Origin: Alphaproteobacteria bacterium
GTDB lineage: Bacteria; Pseudomonadota; Alphaproteobacteria; HIMB59
Assembly: GCA_029246865.1 (NCBI GenBank)
Contig: JAQWMI010000006.1
Span: forward strand, 1-63,445
Direction of reading: 5' to 3'
Length of the DNA stretch: 63,445 nucleotides
Shown: positions 1 through 9,329 of the stretch, piece by piece
Numbering within the stretch: the first letter of the stretch is position 1
Layout of the letters: each line of letters starts with the position of its first letter
Notes under the pieces: model-generated
Seen by the model: the letters and a program-made list of their open reading frames with translations, nothing else
What the model was told of the DNA's origin: nothing
Databases searched by the model: none
Program-made: the position numbers and the translations under genes

Positions 1-703
1 ACCAATACCCGTTAAGGCTGACTCAGGGGCTATTGGTGGTAATTTATCACATGAATTTCAAATTCTTGCTAACACAGGCGAAAGTGAAATTGCCTATGAT
101 CCTAATTTAACATCAGACAATTTACTTGATCTATCATATGAAGATATCAATAATCTTTATTCAGCTTCAGATACTCTCATAGATAAATCTAAAGATAACA
201 TTACAGTCGGTAGGGGAATTGAAGTAGGGCATATCTTTTATTTTGGCACTAAGTATTCTAACCCTTTAGGAGCCAAAATTTCTAATAAAGAGGGTAAAAC
301 TGAAGATCTTCACATGGGATCATATGGTATTGGAGTATCTAGGCTTGTTGGAGCAATCATAGAAGCTCATCATGATGAAAAGGGCATAGCATGGCCATTT
401 CAAGTAGCACCTTTTAAAATTAATATTATCGTCTCAGATGAACTCTTAAATGACGATAATATTTCTAAGCTCTATAGTTTTTTAATCCAAAAATATAAAG
501 ATGTTATTTTAGATGATAGAGGAATTACATTTGGAAAAAAAATTAAAGACTCGGAATTAATTGGGATTCCTTGGACAATTATTGCAGGTAAAAATTATAT
601 TGAATCCGGAAAATTTGAATTAGTGAATCGATTAACAAATAGTAACAAAAAAAAATCTTTAGAAGATTTGGAGAAATTTGATTTTGAGAAAAATTTTTCT
701 TAA
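1..703 (+). CDS. proS: proline--tRNA ligase (5'-truncated by window edge)
   Basis: Charges tRNA-Pro with proline in the cytoplasm. The open frame (codons begin at base 2) has no start inside the window, so only the C-terminal ~233 residues are present. Visible class II features are GGNLSHEF and then GRGIEVGHIFYFGTKYS, followed by GSYGIGVSRLVGAIIE, the motif 3 region that ends in the ATP-binding arginine. The anticodon-binding domain follows (VAPFKINIIVSDE to the end). The frame runs into an insertion-free short form, as in alphaproteobacterial ProS. The last 26 bases overlap lolC, a neighbour also seen in other alphaproteobacteria. The identification is secure; the true start lies upstream of the window. 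Confidence 0.95.
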   Translation, partial: PIPVKADSGAIGGNLSHEFQILANTGESEIAYDPNLTSDNLLDLSYEDINNLYSASDTLIDKSKDNITVGRGIEVGHIFYFGTKYSNPLGAKISNKEGKTEDLHMGSYGIGVSRLVGAIIEAHHDEKGIAWPFQVAPFKINIIVSDELLNDDNISKLYSFLIQKYKDVILDDRGITFGKKIKDSELIGIPWTIIAGKNYIESGKFELVNRLTNSNKKKSLEDLEKFDFEKNFS

Positions 704-1862
704 ACTTGCAGTCGCTTATATTTTTAATTCAAAAAAAGATAAAGCTTTTTCAACTTCAACAATCTTATCATCACTTGCTTTAATTCTAGGTATATCAATT
801 CTCATAACAGTTATGTCGGTTATGAATGGATTTAGAGAAGAATTAGTATCTTCACTTGTTGGTGTTAAAGGAGATTTAACTCTTATTGAAACAAACGACA
901 ACGATCTTGAGAGTTTGAAAAATAAATATCCTAATAACACTTACATTAAAAACAGTGAAAATAGAGTTATCATTTCTTCAGATGATCATATAGAGGGAGT
1001 TTTAATGAAAAGTCTTTCTTATAATGACTTTAAGTTAATGCCTAAATTCAATACAAATCTTTTTGAAATTGAATACTTCGATGAAGATTGGGTTTTCATT
1101 GGAGTAGAATTAGCTAAAATTTTAAATCTTAAAGTAGGAGATCAAGTTACTTTAAATACCTCAAGTAATGATATGACTATTTTAGGTCCGGTTTTAAATT
1201 CTGAAATTCTTACTATTAGAGGTATTTTTAATTTAGGAATGTACGAGTTTGATAGGTACTACATTTATTCTAATATGAGTTATTTTGAAGAGTTATCTAA
1301 AGAGACAATCATCGATGTTTATCTAAATGGTGGTGATAATCTTTTGTTCCTAGAGGATTTAAATGATTTTAATTTTCTGTCATGGGCAGATCAAAATGCT
1401 TCTCTATCTCAAGCCTTGATGACGGAAAAAAATGTGATGTTTATAATTCTTTTTTTTATAATTATCATTTCTTGCTTTACAATTATTTCAAATCAGATTT
1501 TCTTTATCAAAGAAAAATATAAAGATATTGTACTTCTTAAATCTATTGGTGTTAGCACCTCTACAATAAATCTTATCTTTTTTATTAATTCTTTTATTGT
1601 CAGTTTCATATCGGTAATTTTTGGAACTTTGCTTGGAATTTTACTTTCCTTTAATATAGCTAAAATTGAAAAAATCTTTTCATATTTTCTTGATTACAGT
1701 TTATTTAATAATGAAATTTATTATCTATCAAATCTTCCCCATTCAATTAAATTTAATGATATTGCTTTGATCATTATCATAGCTTTATCATCAATTTTAG
1801 TTGCTTCTATTATTCCACTTTTCCGCATTTATAAAATTACGCCTAATTTAGTTTTAAGATGA
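678..1862 (+). CDS. lolC: LolC/LolE-family lipoprotein-releasing permease
   Basis: Inner-membrane permease that, with the ATPase LolD, releases outer-membrane lipoproteins to the periplasmic carrier. It has the MacB/FtsX layout: one N-terminal membrane helix (about residues 24-48, ending in the conserved MNGFREEL), a periplasmic domain, and three C-terminal helices (about 255-280, 303-328, 360-385) with the segment VLLKSIGVSTSTI typical of the FtsX domain. The start is a TTG at 678, overlapping proS by 26 bases; a second TTG at 684 is possible. The stop overlaps the lolD ATG (ATGA). A single LolC/E protein probably forms a homodimer. It is shorter and more divergent than well-studied homologues. 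Confidence 0.9.
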   Translation: MILRKIFLKLAVAYIFNSKKDKAFSTSTILSSLALILGISILITVMSVMNGFREELVSSLVGVKGDLTLIETNDNDLESLKNKYPNNTYIKNSENRVIISSDDHIEGVLMKSLSYNDFKLMPKFNTNLFEIEYFDEDWVFIGVELAKILNLKVGDQVTLNTSSNDMTILGPVLNSEILTIRGIFNLGMYEFDRYYIYSNMSYFEELSKETIIDVYLNGGDNLLFLEDLNDFNFLSWADQNASLSQALMTEKNVMFIILFFIIIISCFTIISNQIFFIKEKYKDIVLLKSIGVSTSTINLIFFINSFIVSFISVIFGTLLGILLSFNIAKIEKIFSYFLDYSLFNNEIYYLSNLPHSIKFNDIALIIIIALSSILVASIIPLFRIYKITPNLVLR

Positions 1863-2503
1863 ACAATATTTTACAGACACAAAAAATCAATAAATCCTAT
1901 GTATCACCAGTTGAAACATTAACAGTTTTTAAAGATTTAGACTTTAATCTTCAAAAGGGTAAGAGTTTATTTCTTTTTGGTCCATCAGGTTGCGGTAAGT
2001 CAACTTTTCTTAATATGATAACTGGTTTAGATGAGCCTGATAGTGGTAAAGTTTTAATAAATAATAAAAGTTTGAATATTTCTAATTCATCAAATTTTCT
2101 TAAGAGTGATATTGGAATTATATTCCAAGATCATTACCTATTAAATGAGTTAAATATTAAAGACAACCTAATGTTAAAATCAGAAAAAGAAGAACAATTA
2201 GATTTTTTATTAAATTTCTTAGATATTAAAGATATTAAATTAAAATATCCCTTTCAAATATCTAATGGACAAAAGCAAAGAGTTTGCGTAGCGAGATCCT
2301 TGATGAACAAACCCCAATTAATTATTGCAGATGAACCAACCTCATATCTTGATAAGGTTAACTCAGATAAAGTTATAGAATTACTTATTAATTACACAAA
2401 ACAATTCAATACATCTCTTGTAGTTTCTTCTCATGATATTTCCTATAAAAACCTATTCGATTTTTCATATACTATTAAAGACATGAAGCTTATTAAATGT
2501 TGA
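1859..2503 (+). CDS. lolD: lipoprotein-releasing ABC transporter ATPase
   Basis: ATPase subunit that powers LolC in moving lipoproteins off the inner membrane. Visible motifs: Walker A GPSGCGKST (about residues 41-49), Q-loop IIFQDHYLL, a signature region ISNGQKQRVCVARSL (first residues vary from LSGGQ), Walker B LIIADEPTSYLD and the switch histidine in VVSSHD. At 214 residues it is slightly short for LolD. It is translationally coupled to lolC through a 4-base ATGA overlap and to dnaE by a 7-base overlap. Function follows from family plus neighbour; the broader MacB-type ATPase family is the alternative. Confidence 0.9.
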   Translation: MNNILQTQKINKSYVSPVETLTVFKDLDFNLQKGKSLFLFGPSGCGKSTFLNMITGLDEPDSGKVLINNKSLNISNSSNFLKSDIGIIFQDHYLLNELNIKDNLMLKSEKEEQLDFLLNFLDIKDIKLKYPFQISNGQKQRVCVARSLMNKPQLIIADEPTSYLDKVNSDKVIELLINYTKQFNTSLVVSSHDISYKNLFDFSYTIKDMKLIKC

Positions 2504-5500
2504 TACCTCTTAGAAACTATTCTCATTATTCTATTTGTGAGTCAAATATTAAAATTGACGATTTAATTCTTCATGCTGTAGAAAACAAAATCCCGGCAAT
2601 TTCATTGACAGATTATAGACTTTTATCTGGCGCTTTAGAATTCTCTATGAAGGCTTCAAAAAAAGGGATACAGCCAATTATTGGTCTTGATATTGATTAT
2701 ATCGATAACTTAAATAGAACTTCGCGCCTAACATTTTTATGTAAAAATCTAGATGGATACTCTAATTTGTGTAAGTTATCGACAGAATTTAATACCAATC
2801 CTGAATTTAAATTAAATATTTCTAACATTAATAATTATGCTAATGGTTTAATCTTAATCTGTGGCGGACTATACAGTATTTTTGATAATCTAGTTTTTGA
2901 TAATAAATATTTTAACGTACTCAAATCTGAATTAATAGAATTAAAAATGTTTTTTCAAGACGATTTATTTTTTGAGTATGACAGCAACTTAGATAACACT
3001 TATCTTGCAAAATTATCAAATGATTTAAAAATCTCATGTTTTGCTAGCTCTTTTACTTTTTATAAAAATCAAAAAGACTTTGGTGGGATTGAAATTTTAA
3101 ACTGTTTGAAAAATGGTAAATACAAACAAAATTCTATTTTTAATATAGATAATAATTATTTTTTAAGAGATCATAATTACAAAGGTATGAGTGATCATCT
3201 TGTGGTTAATTCAGTTAAAATTCAAAATAAAATAAATTTTTTTCTTGAAGCAGAAGATCCAATTTTACCTGATTACAGCGATGAGGATGATTTTGATGAA
3301 ATTAAAGAACTTATCAAGCAAGCACGGTCTGGTTTAGATTTAAGACTTTCAAAAAAATTTAGTGCACTTTCCATTGAAGAGTTTAATAAAGTTGCTCAAA
3401 TATACCGAGACAGAAATGAATATGAACTAAATGTTATCAACAATATGAAATACTCTGGTTATTTCTTAATAGTATCTGATTTTATACAGTGGGCCAAATC
3501 TAATGATATTCCTGTAGGCCCTGGAAGAGGTTCGGGAGCTGGATCTATTGTAGCATGGGCCTTAATGATAACAGATATCGATCCTATTCAGTTTGGCTTG
3601 TTGTTTGAAAGATTTTTAAATCCAGATAGAGTTTCCTTACCTGATTTTGATATTGATTTTTGTAAAAGTAGACGCGAAGAAGTTGTTAATTATGTTAAGG
3701 AAAAATATGGTAATGAGAATGTTGCTCAAATTATCACTTTTGGATCTATGATTTCTAGGGGTATTTTAAGAGATGTTGGTAGAATTGAAGGTATGCCTTA
3801 TGGAGAAGTGGATAGAATGGTAAATAAAATTCCTTATAATCCCACACAGCCATTAACAATTTCAGAATTAAAAGAAAACCATTCTGACCAATTGGGAGAT
3901 TTACTTGACTCTCCTTTGCTTTTGAAGGCTGAGTCAATGGAAGGCGCTTTAAGAAATGTTGGAACACATGCTGCAGGTGTCATTATTTCTACGAAATCTT
4001 TGTATGGAAATATTCCTTTATTTAAAGATGAGGGCTCCAATTTTATGTCAACACAATTTAGAGACAAGGATTGTGAGAAAGCAGGTTTAATTAAATTTGA
4101 TTTTTTAGGTTTAGCCAATTTGACAATTATAGACGATACAATTAAATATATAAAAAAAACTCAATCAATTGAAGTTGATTTAGAAAATATAAATTTTGCT
4201 GACGATAAATCATTTGCCTTATTAGGAACGGGGAAAACTCGTGGAGTATTTCAAGTTGAAAGCCCTGGCATGATTGACACGCTTATAAAACTGAGACCAT
4301 CAAATTTAGAGGAAGTTATTGCTGTTATTGCTCTATACAGACCTGGTCCTATGGAGTTGATTGATAGTTTTATTAAAAGAAAAAAAGGGGAAGAAGAAAT
4401 TATATACGACCATCCATTATTGGAGCCAATTTTAAAAGAAACCTTTGGTATTATTGTTTATCAAGAGCAAATTATGAAAATTGCTCAGGTAATAGCTGGA
4501 TATTCATTAGGAGAGGCTGATTTACTAAGAAGAGCAATTGGAAAAAAAATTAAGAGCGAACTTATGAGTTTGAAAGAAAGTTTTATAAAAGGAGCTTCAA
4601 AAAAATCTATTAATATAAAAGATTCTGAAAAACTTTTTTCCTTAATTGAAAAATTTGCCGATTATGGATTTAATAAAAGTCACGCCGCAGCTTACGCTGT
4701 TATAACTTTTTATACTGCTTATTTAAAAGCTCACTTCCCATTAGAGTTTTACTGTCAACTTTTGAATAACAGCTCCAACGATACAGATAAAATATTTTCA
4801 ATAATGAATGAAATATCTTTGATGAAAATTGAAATACTTCCACCAGATATAAACACTTCACACTATAAGTTTATAATAAAAGATAATAAAATTATGTATT
4901 CACTATCTGCCGTAAAAGGAGTTGGCATTGAGTCTATGAAGGAATTAGTATTAGAGAGAAATACTAATGGATTATTTAAATCTATTTCAGATTTTAATAG
5001 GAGGCTTTCTCAATCAGTATTAAATAAAAAACAAATTGAAAAATTAATTTTATCTAATGCATTTAGTTCTTTATATTCAAATAAAAATATTTTGATGGCA
5101 AATTTAGAAGAGATTCTTAAAAAAATGGATGCAAATTCTCTCTTTGAAAATGACATAAGTGACGAATATTTTTTAAATAAAAATATCTCAATTGAACTTG
5201 ACGATATTAAGTCTGAATTTGAAAGTTATGGTTTCTTGTTTTCTACAAGAAAACAAACAGATCTTCTATCTAAAATAAATAATAGTAATTTTGCTGAATT
5301 AATTTTAGCTAAAGTAGAGTTCAAAAAATCTTTTTATTTTTATGTCATCAAGGTTCAATATAAAACTACAAGAAATGGTAAAAGGTATATCTTGTTAACA
5401 GTAATAAATGAATCTGGCAAATTTGATTTGAGATTATTTGATGATGATGTTGATGCTAGTTCTTTTCAGGCAAATTTTGTCAAAATAGGTATTAAATCAT

Positions 5501-5682
5501 CAAATAAAGACGATTTTTATAATCAAAATATTACTGATATCTTAGTTTTTAGTGAAAGTGCTCTACTTGCTAAAATTACCAATTTTACATACAAAGATAT
5601 GTTAGATTTGAACTTAGAAAAAAAAGACTCAGATTACACTATTAAGGGAAATAATGGATTAATTAAGATTTCATTGCATTAA
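2497..5682 (+). CDS. dnaE: DNA polymerase III subunit alpha
   Basis: Replicative polymerase. The N-terminal PHP domain begins LRNYSHYS; the metal-binding histidines of active PHP domains are not conserved, so proofreading by PHP is unlikely. The C-family polymerase core follows: GPGRGSGAGSIVAWAL, then the catalytic aspartates D383 and D385 in PDFDIDF and D535 in KFDFLGL. Next are IALYRPGPMELIDSFI, GIIVYQEQIM and FNKSHAAAYA, a helix-hairpin-helix region and a C-terminal OB-like segment near residues 975-1020. At 1061 residues it is about 100 shorter than the E. coli protein, mainly at the C-terminus. It shares a 7-base overlap with lolD and ends the first operon. Confidence 0.97.
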   Translation: MLIPLRNYSHYSICESNIKIDDLILHAVENKIPAISLTDYRLLSGALEFSMKASKKGIQPIIGLDIDYIDNLNRTSRLTFLCKNLDGYSNLCKLSTEFNTNPEFKLNISNINNYANGLILICGGLYSIFDNLVFDNKYFNVLKSELIELKMFFQDDLFFEYDSNLDNTYLAKLSNDLKISCFASSFTFYKNQKDFGGIEILNCLKNGKYKQNSIFNIDNNYFLRDHNYKGMSDHLVVNSVKIQNKINFFLEAEDPILPDYSDEDDFDEIKELIKQARSGLDLRLSKKFSALSIEEFNKVAQIYRDRNEYELNVINNMKYSGYFLIVSDFIQWAKSNDIPVGPGRGSGAGSIVAWALMITDIDPIQFGLLFERFLNPDRVSLPDFDIDFCKSRREEVVNYVKEKYGNENVAQIITFGSMISRGILRDVGRIEGMPYGEVDRMVNKIPYNPTQPLTISELKENHSDQLGDLLDSPLLLKAESMEGALRNVGTHAAGVIISTKSLYGNIPLFKDEGSNFMSTQFRDKDCEKAGLIKFDFLGLANLTIIDDTIKYIKKTQSIEVDLENINFADDKSFALLGTGKTRGVFQVESPGMIDTLIKLRPSNLEEVIAVIALYRPGPMELIDSFIKRKKGEEEIIYDHPLLEPILKETFGIIVYQEQIMKIAQVIAGYSLGEADLLRRAIGKKIKSELMSLKESFIKGASKKSINIKDSEKLFSLIEKFADYGFNKSHAAAYAVITFYTAYLKAHFPLEFYCQLLNNSSNDTDKIFSIMNEISLMKIEILPPDINTSHYKFIIKDNKIMYSLSAVKGVGIESMKELVLERNTNGLFKSISDFNRRLSQSVLNKKQIEKLILSNAFSSLYSNKNILMANLEEILKKMDANSLFENDISDEYFLNKNISIELDDIKSEFESYGFLFSTRKQTDLLSKINNSNFAELILAKVEFKKSFYFYVIKVQYKTTRNGKRYILLTVINESGKFDLRLFDDDVDASSFQANFVKIGIKSSNKDDFYNQNITDILVFSESALLAKITNFTYKDMLDLNLEKKDSDYTIKGNNGLIKISLH

Positions 5683-5730
5683 TAGCTTGTATTTTCTTTA
5701 TATTGTATTAAAAAAATAAAAAAAAACAAA

Positions 5731-5780
5731 CTAGTGCCACTTCGGTGTTTTCGTAGCATTAGTTGAAGTAAAACCGGAGG
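5731..5780 (+). promoter_or_regulatory. structured rpsB leader: hairpin plus pseudoknot over the ribosome binding site
   Basis: In the 105-base gap before rpsB, CTAGTGC (5731-5737) pairs with GCATTAG (5756-5762) in a 7-bp stem with one G-T pair. The loop holds CTTCGGT (5740-5746), which pairs with ACCGGAG (5773-5779), covering most of the strong Shine-Dalgarno GGAGG (5776-5780). Together these form an H-type pseudoknot. A small competing CAC-TTCG-GTG hairpin (5738-5747) would free the site. The pairings are read directly from sequence. Feedback by S2 is inferred from the known S2-controlled rpsB leader of E. coli. Confidence 0.65.
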
Positions 5781-5787
5781 ACTATAA

Positions 5788-6528
5788 ATGAATATTGAAA
5801 TTACACTCGAAGACCTATTAAAAAATGGTTCACATTTTGGCCATAATAAAAAACGTTGGAACCCTAAAATGGGTAAGTTTATTTACGGAGAAAAAAATGG
5901 TACTCATATCCTTGATTTAAGGAAATCTTTACCTCTTTTAGAAAATTCTATCAAATTTGCTTTTGAAAGTGCAAAACAAAATAAAAAATTTCTTTTTGTA
6001 TCTACAAAAAAGCAGCACTCTGACATAGTTAAGACTATAGCTGAAGAAACTAATAATTTTTATGTTAACTTTAGATGGTTAGGTGGGATGCTAACTAACT
6101 GGAACACAGTTAAAAAATCTATTAACACGCTTAAAGAATATGAATCTACTCTCTCATCTGAAGAAAATCTTTTCACAAAAAAAGAATTAGGTGATATTGA
6201 GAAAAAGAAAATTCGTCTCGATAAAACGTTAGGCGGTATTTTAGAAATGAAAAATACACCTGATGTAATTTTTATAATCGATACTAATAAAGAGCATATT
6301 GCAGTTCTTGAGGCAAAAAAATTAGGCATTCCTATTATAGCCATCATTGATACTAATTGTGATCCTGATCCTATTGATTACCCAATACCCGCTAATGATG
6401 ATGGTGTAAAGTCTGTTCAGTTTATTTTAGATAATTTTTCAAAAGTTATTAAATTATCATCTGAAAAAATTGAAACACCTTCTGAAAAAGAAAGTACTGA
6501 AAATGAGAGTGTTGAAAAAAATGTCTAG
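5788..6528 (+). CDS. rpsB: 30S ribosomal protein S2
   Basis: Small-subunit ribosomal protein. The N-terminus [24 protein letters not shown] and later motifs [47 protein letters not shown] are diagnostic. The 246-residue length is normal, with a Ser/Glu-rich tail (about residues 230-246). The ATG sits 7 bases after a GGAGG, unusually strong for this AT-rich region, and after a structured leader. It overlaps tsf by 8 bases. The rpsB-tsf pairing is universal in proteobacteria and implies shared regulation of S2 and EF-Ts. Confidence 0.98.
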   Translation: MNIEITLEDLLKNGSHFGHNKKRWNPKMGKFIYGEKNGTHILDLRKSLPLLENSIKFAFESAKQNKKFLFVSTKKQHSDIVKTIAEETNNFYVNFRWLGGMLTNWNTVKKSINTLKEYESTLSSEENLFTKKELGDIEKKKIRLDKTLGGILEMKNTPDVIFIIDTNKEHIAVLEAKKLGIPIIAIIDTNCDPDPIDYPIPANDDGVKSVQFILDNFSKVIKLSSEKIETPSEKESTENESVEKNV

Positions 6529-7396
6529 TATGGAACTTATAAAAAAATTAAGAGACTCTACAGGAAGTGGTATACTTGATTGTAAAAAGGCTTTATCTGA
6601 AAATAATGATGATCTCGAGTCCGCTGTAAAATGGTTAAGGGAGAAGGGTATTCTTAAAGCACAAAAAAAACAAGATAGAGAAACTAAAGAAGGTTTAATT
6701 GCTTTTTATTTTTGTAGCACCTCTAATGACTTCACAGTTTGTAAGATTTCATGTGAAACTGATTTTGTAGCTAAAAATGAGGATTTTCTTTCTTTTGCAA
6801 ATTTAATTACAAACACTATTCATGATAATAGTGAGCCTGATAAAATTTCCAGAGGAGCATTTGAGGACATTAAAACATTAAAACATAATTCAAAATCAAT
6901 TGAGGAAATCTTAACTGACACGATTTCAAAAATTGGTGAAAATATTCAAATCGAGAGTTTTACCTCATATAAATCAACTGAATATGTATATCTTACTTAT
7001 TTACATAACAAATATTCTGATACAGCTTCTAAGATTGGAAGCATTATTGGTGTTAAGTCCGATCATGATCTTAGTGAAGAAGTTAAATCAGAATTAAAAA
7101 TACTTCCTATGCAAGTTTCTGCTATGAAACCAATGGCGATAGATAAAGAATCCTTAGACCCTAAAGTTCTTGATGACGAAACAGATATAATTAAGAAACA
7201 ACTAGGTGAAGTGAATCCTGATAAAATAGATCAAATTATAACTGGTAAACTAAGCAAGTTTATAAAAGAAAATACCCTTTTAGATCAGTCATTAATTTCT
7301 GACCCTAAGATGACCGTTAGCAAATTACTTGAAGACCTATCTTCAAAAAATGATATTTCTTTAAAAATTATGCTTATGGACCTTTATTCTATATAG
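6521..7396 (+). CDS. tsf: translation elongation factor Ts
   Basis: Guanine-nucleotide exchange factor for EF-Tu. The N-terminal UBA-like domain [24 protein letters not shown] is typical. It is followed by the core, with [16 protein letters not shown] (the TDFV motif that contacts EF-Tu) and the C-terminal [21 protein letters not shown] use the ATG at 6521 because it puts the protein at normal family length (291 residues). A longer frame from 6470 would add 17 basic residues inside rpsB, and a second ATG at 6530 is also possible. It overlaps rpsB by 8 bases and lies 9 bases before pyrH. Confidence 0.96.
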   Translation: MSSMELIKKLRDSTGSGILDCKKALSENNDDLESAVKWLREKGILKAQKKQDRETKEGLIAFYFCSTSNDFTVCKISCETDFVAKNEDFLSFANLITNTIHDNSEPDKISRGAFEDIKTLKHNSKSIEEILTDTISKIGENIQIESFTSYKSTEYVYLTYLHNKYSDTASKIGSIIGVKSDHDLSEEVKSELKILPMQVSAMKPMAIDKESLDPKVLDDETDIIKKQLGEVNPDKIDQIITGKLSKFIKENTLLDQSLISDPKMTVSKLLEDLSSKNDISLKIMLMDLYSI

Positions 7397-7405
7397 TAGA
7401 TTTTT

Positions 7406-8107
7406 ATGTATAAAAATATTCTTCTCAAAATCTCTGGAGAAACCCTGGCTGGTGAGGGAAAATTTGGTTTTGATTTTGATGTTTTAAATAAACTTTGTAA
7501 AAACATAAAAAAACTTCATACAAAAAAAATTAAAATTTCAATAGTAATTGGTGGCGGTAATTTTATGAGAGGAAGTGAATTATCAAATGGAGTTTTAGAT
7601 AGAGTAACATCAGATTATATGGGAATGTTGGGAACTGTCATGAACTCTATGGCGCTTCAATCTAATTTAGAAAAATTAGGTATTCAAACTAGAGTTATGA
7701 CTGCTTTAAATATTAATCAGGTAGCAGAGCCTTATATCAAAAGAAAAGCCTCGAGACATTTGGAGAAAAATAGAGTAGTGATATTTGCTGCAGGTACAGG
7801 CAATCCTTTTTTCTCAACAGATACTGCCGCAGTTTTAAGAGCATCTGAAATGAAATGTGACGTAATTCTTAAAGCTACAAAAGTTGATGGAATTTACGAT
7901 CAAGATCCTCATAAAAATAAAGCTGCAAAAAAAATACCTAAAATTTCATATAATGATTTTTTGAACAAAGAAATTAGAGTAATGGATGCTACGGCAATTA
8001 GTCTTGCTAAAGATAGAGGTTTACCAATTGTTATATTTTCAATACTTGATAGCACAAATATAGTTAAAATAGTTGATTTAAAGGGAAATTATTCAATAAT
8101 AAATTAG
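7406..8107 (+). CDS. pyrH: UMP kinase
   Basis: Phosphorylates UMP to UDP for pyrimidine nucleotide supply. It belongs to the amino-acid kinase family: N-terminal ILLKISGETLAGE, glycine-rich VIGGGNFMRG, then RVTSDYMGMLGTVMNSMALQ, FAAGTGNPFFSTDTAAVLRA and KATKVDGIYDQDPHKN, all characteristic of bacterial PyrH. The 233-residue length is normal. It is placed between tsf and frr as in most proteobacteria, with only one base before frr, so it is very probably co-transcribed. Confidence 0.98.
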   Translation: MYKNILLKISGETLAGEGKFGFDFDVLNKLCKNIKKLHTKKIKISIVIGGGNFMRGSELSNGVLDRVTSDYMGMLGTVMNSMALQSNLEKLGIQTRVMTALNINQVAEPYIKRKASRHLEKNRVVIFAAGTGNPFFSTDTAAVLRASEMKCDVILKATKVDGIYDQDPHKNKAAKKIPKISYNDFLNKEIRVMDATAISLAKDRGLPIVIFSILDSTNIVKIVDLKGNYSIIN

Positions 8108-8108
8108 T

Positions 8109-8660
8109 ATGTTTGATTTGTCAGTTTGTAATAATGATATGAGTACTGTAGTTAAATCTTTTAAAACAGAAATTTCAAATATAAGAACGGATAGAGTATC
8201 TCCTGATGCATTAAACGGCATAGTAGTAGACAGTTATGGTTCTAAAATGAAATTAAATCAAATATCAAATATCACTAATATTGATAATAAATCTCTTAAT
8301 ATTTCTGTATGGGATGCCGGGTTAATACAAACTGTAGAAAAGGCTTTAATCGACTCAAATCTTGGAGCAACACCTCAAAGTAACGGTCCTAATATAATAC
8401 TATCTTTTCCTGATTTAACTACTGAACGAAGAAAAGAATTGGTAAAGATAATTTCAGACATATCTGAAAAATACAAAATTTCAATCAGAAATGTTAGAAG
8501 AAAGTTTATTGACGATATTAAAAATTATGAAAAAGATAAAAATATATCTCAAGACGACTCTAAGAAATTCCAAGAAGATGTCCAAAAGACTACGGATGAG
8601 CATATAAAACTTATAGAATTAGACTTTAAGGAAAAAGAAAAAGATCTTTTAAAAATTTAA
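8109..8660 (+). CDS. frr: ribosome recycling factor
   Basis: Splits post-termination ribosomes together with EF-G. At 183 residues it has normal length. Diagnostic segments: FKTEISNIRTDRVSPDALNGIVVDSYGSKMKLNQISNI in domain I/II, and LTTERRKELVKIISDISEKYKISIRNVRRKF in the long helical domain. It starts one base after the pyrH stop and is followed without a gap by the GTG of uppS. No unusual features. Confidence 0.98.
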   Translation: MFDLSVCNNDMSTVVKSFKTEISNIRTDRVSPDALNGIVVDSYGSKMKLNQISNITNIDNKSLNISVWDAGLIQTVEKALIDSNLGATPQSNGPNIILSFPDLTTERRKELVKIISDISEKYKISIRNVRRKFIDDIKNYEKDKNISQDDSKKFQEDVQKTTDEHIKLIELDFKEKEKDLLKI

Positions 8661-9329
8661 GTGAAAAATAATATCCGCCATATATCATTTATTATGGATG
8701 GTAATAACCGTTGGTCCAAATTAAATAATATTGATCTAAAAACATCTTATAAAAAAGGTGCAGAAAAACTATTTAATATAGTTGATCGTTGTTTTTTTTA
8801 TCATAATGTTGATTACGTTTCTGCTTTTGCACTCTCTTCTCATAACTTGTCTAGGCCAAAAAAACTTATATCACCTATTATCAAGTTATTAGATTTTTAC
8901 TTAGATGAATTTTTAAATGATTCTTCAAAATATAAATATAATATTAGATTTATTGGAAATCTTAACTTTTTTAAAACAGATACCAGATCTAAATTAGAAA
9001 TTATTAACAACCAAAATAAATACCCTAAAACACTTATTTTAGCATTAAATTATAGTGGCACTCAAGACATCATACAAGCTGCAGATTTATTTAAAAAAAA
9101 TAAAAATTCAAAAATTCATTTTACTGATTTAATGAGTACATCTCATTACCCAAATCCTGATTTATTAATTAGAACAGGTGGATACCAAAGATTGAGTGAT
9201 TTTTTTTTATTCCAAATGAATTTTACTGAATTATTTTTTCTAAATGTGCTTTGGCCAAATCTAAAAAATAAATCTGTTGATGCTATAGTAGATAAATATT
9301 CAAAAATTGAGAGAAAATTTGGCAAATAA
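8661..9329 (+). CDS. uppS: polyprenyl diphosphate synthase (undecaprenyl-PP synthase)
   Basis: Makes the C55 polyprenyl carrier for peptidoglycan and LPS by cis-condensation of isopentenyl units. The N-terminus HISFIMDGNNRWSK carries the catalytic Asp (D13) of the MDGN motif, with Asn replacing the usual Gly. Later segments include LALNYSGTQDIIQA, PDLLIRTGGYQRLSDFFLFQMNFTELFF and LWPNL, all typical of UppS. It is 222 residues, somewhat shorter than the usual ~250. It starts with GTG directly after frr. Product chain length cannot be told from sequence. Confidence 0.95.
   Translation: MKNNIRHISFIMDGNNRWSKLNNIDLKTSYKKGAEKLFNIVDRCFFYHNVDYVSAFALSSHNLSRPKKLISPIIKLLDFYLDEFLNDSSKYKYNIRFIGNLNFFKTDTRSKLEIINNQNKYPKTLILALNYSGTQDIIQAADLFKKNKNSKIHFTDLMSTSHYPNPDLLIRTGGYQRLSDFFLFQMNFTELFFLNVLWPNLKNKSVDAIVDKYSKIERKFGK

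Noticed and set aside
6470-6520. N-terminal extension of EF-Ts by 17 basic residues
   Set aside because: It lies inside rpsB in another frame; starting at 6521 gives the normal EF-Ts N-terminus.
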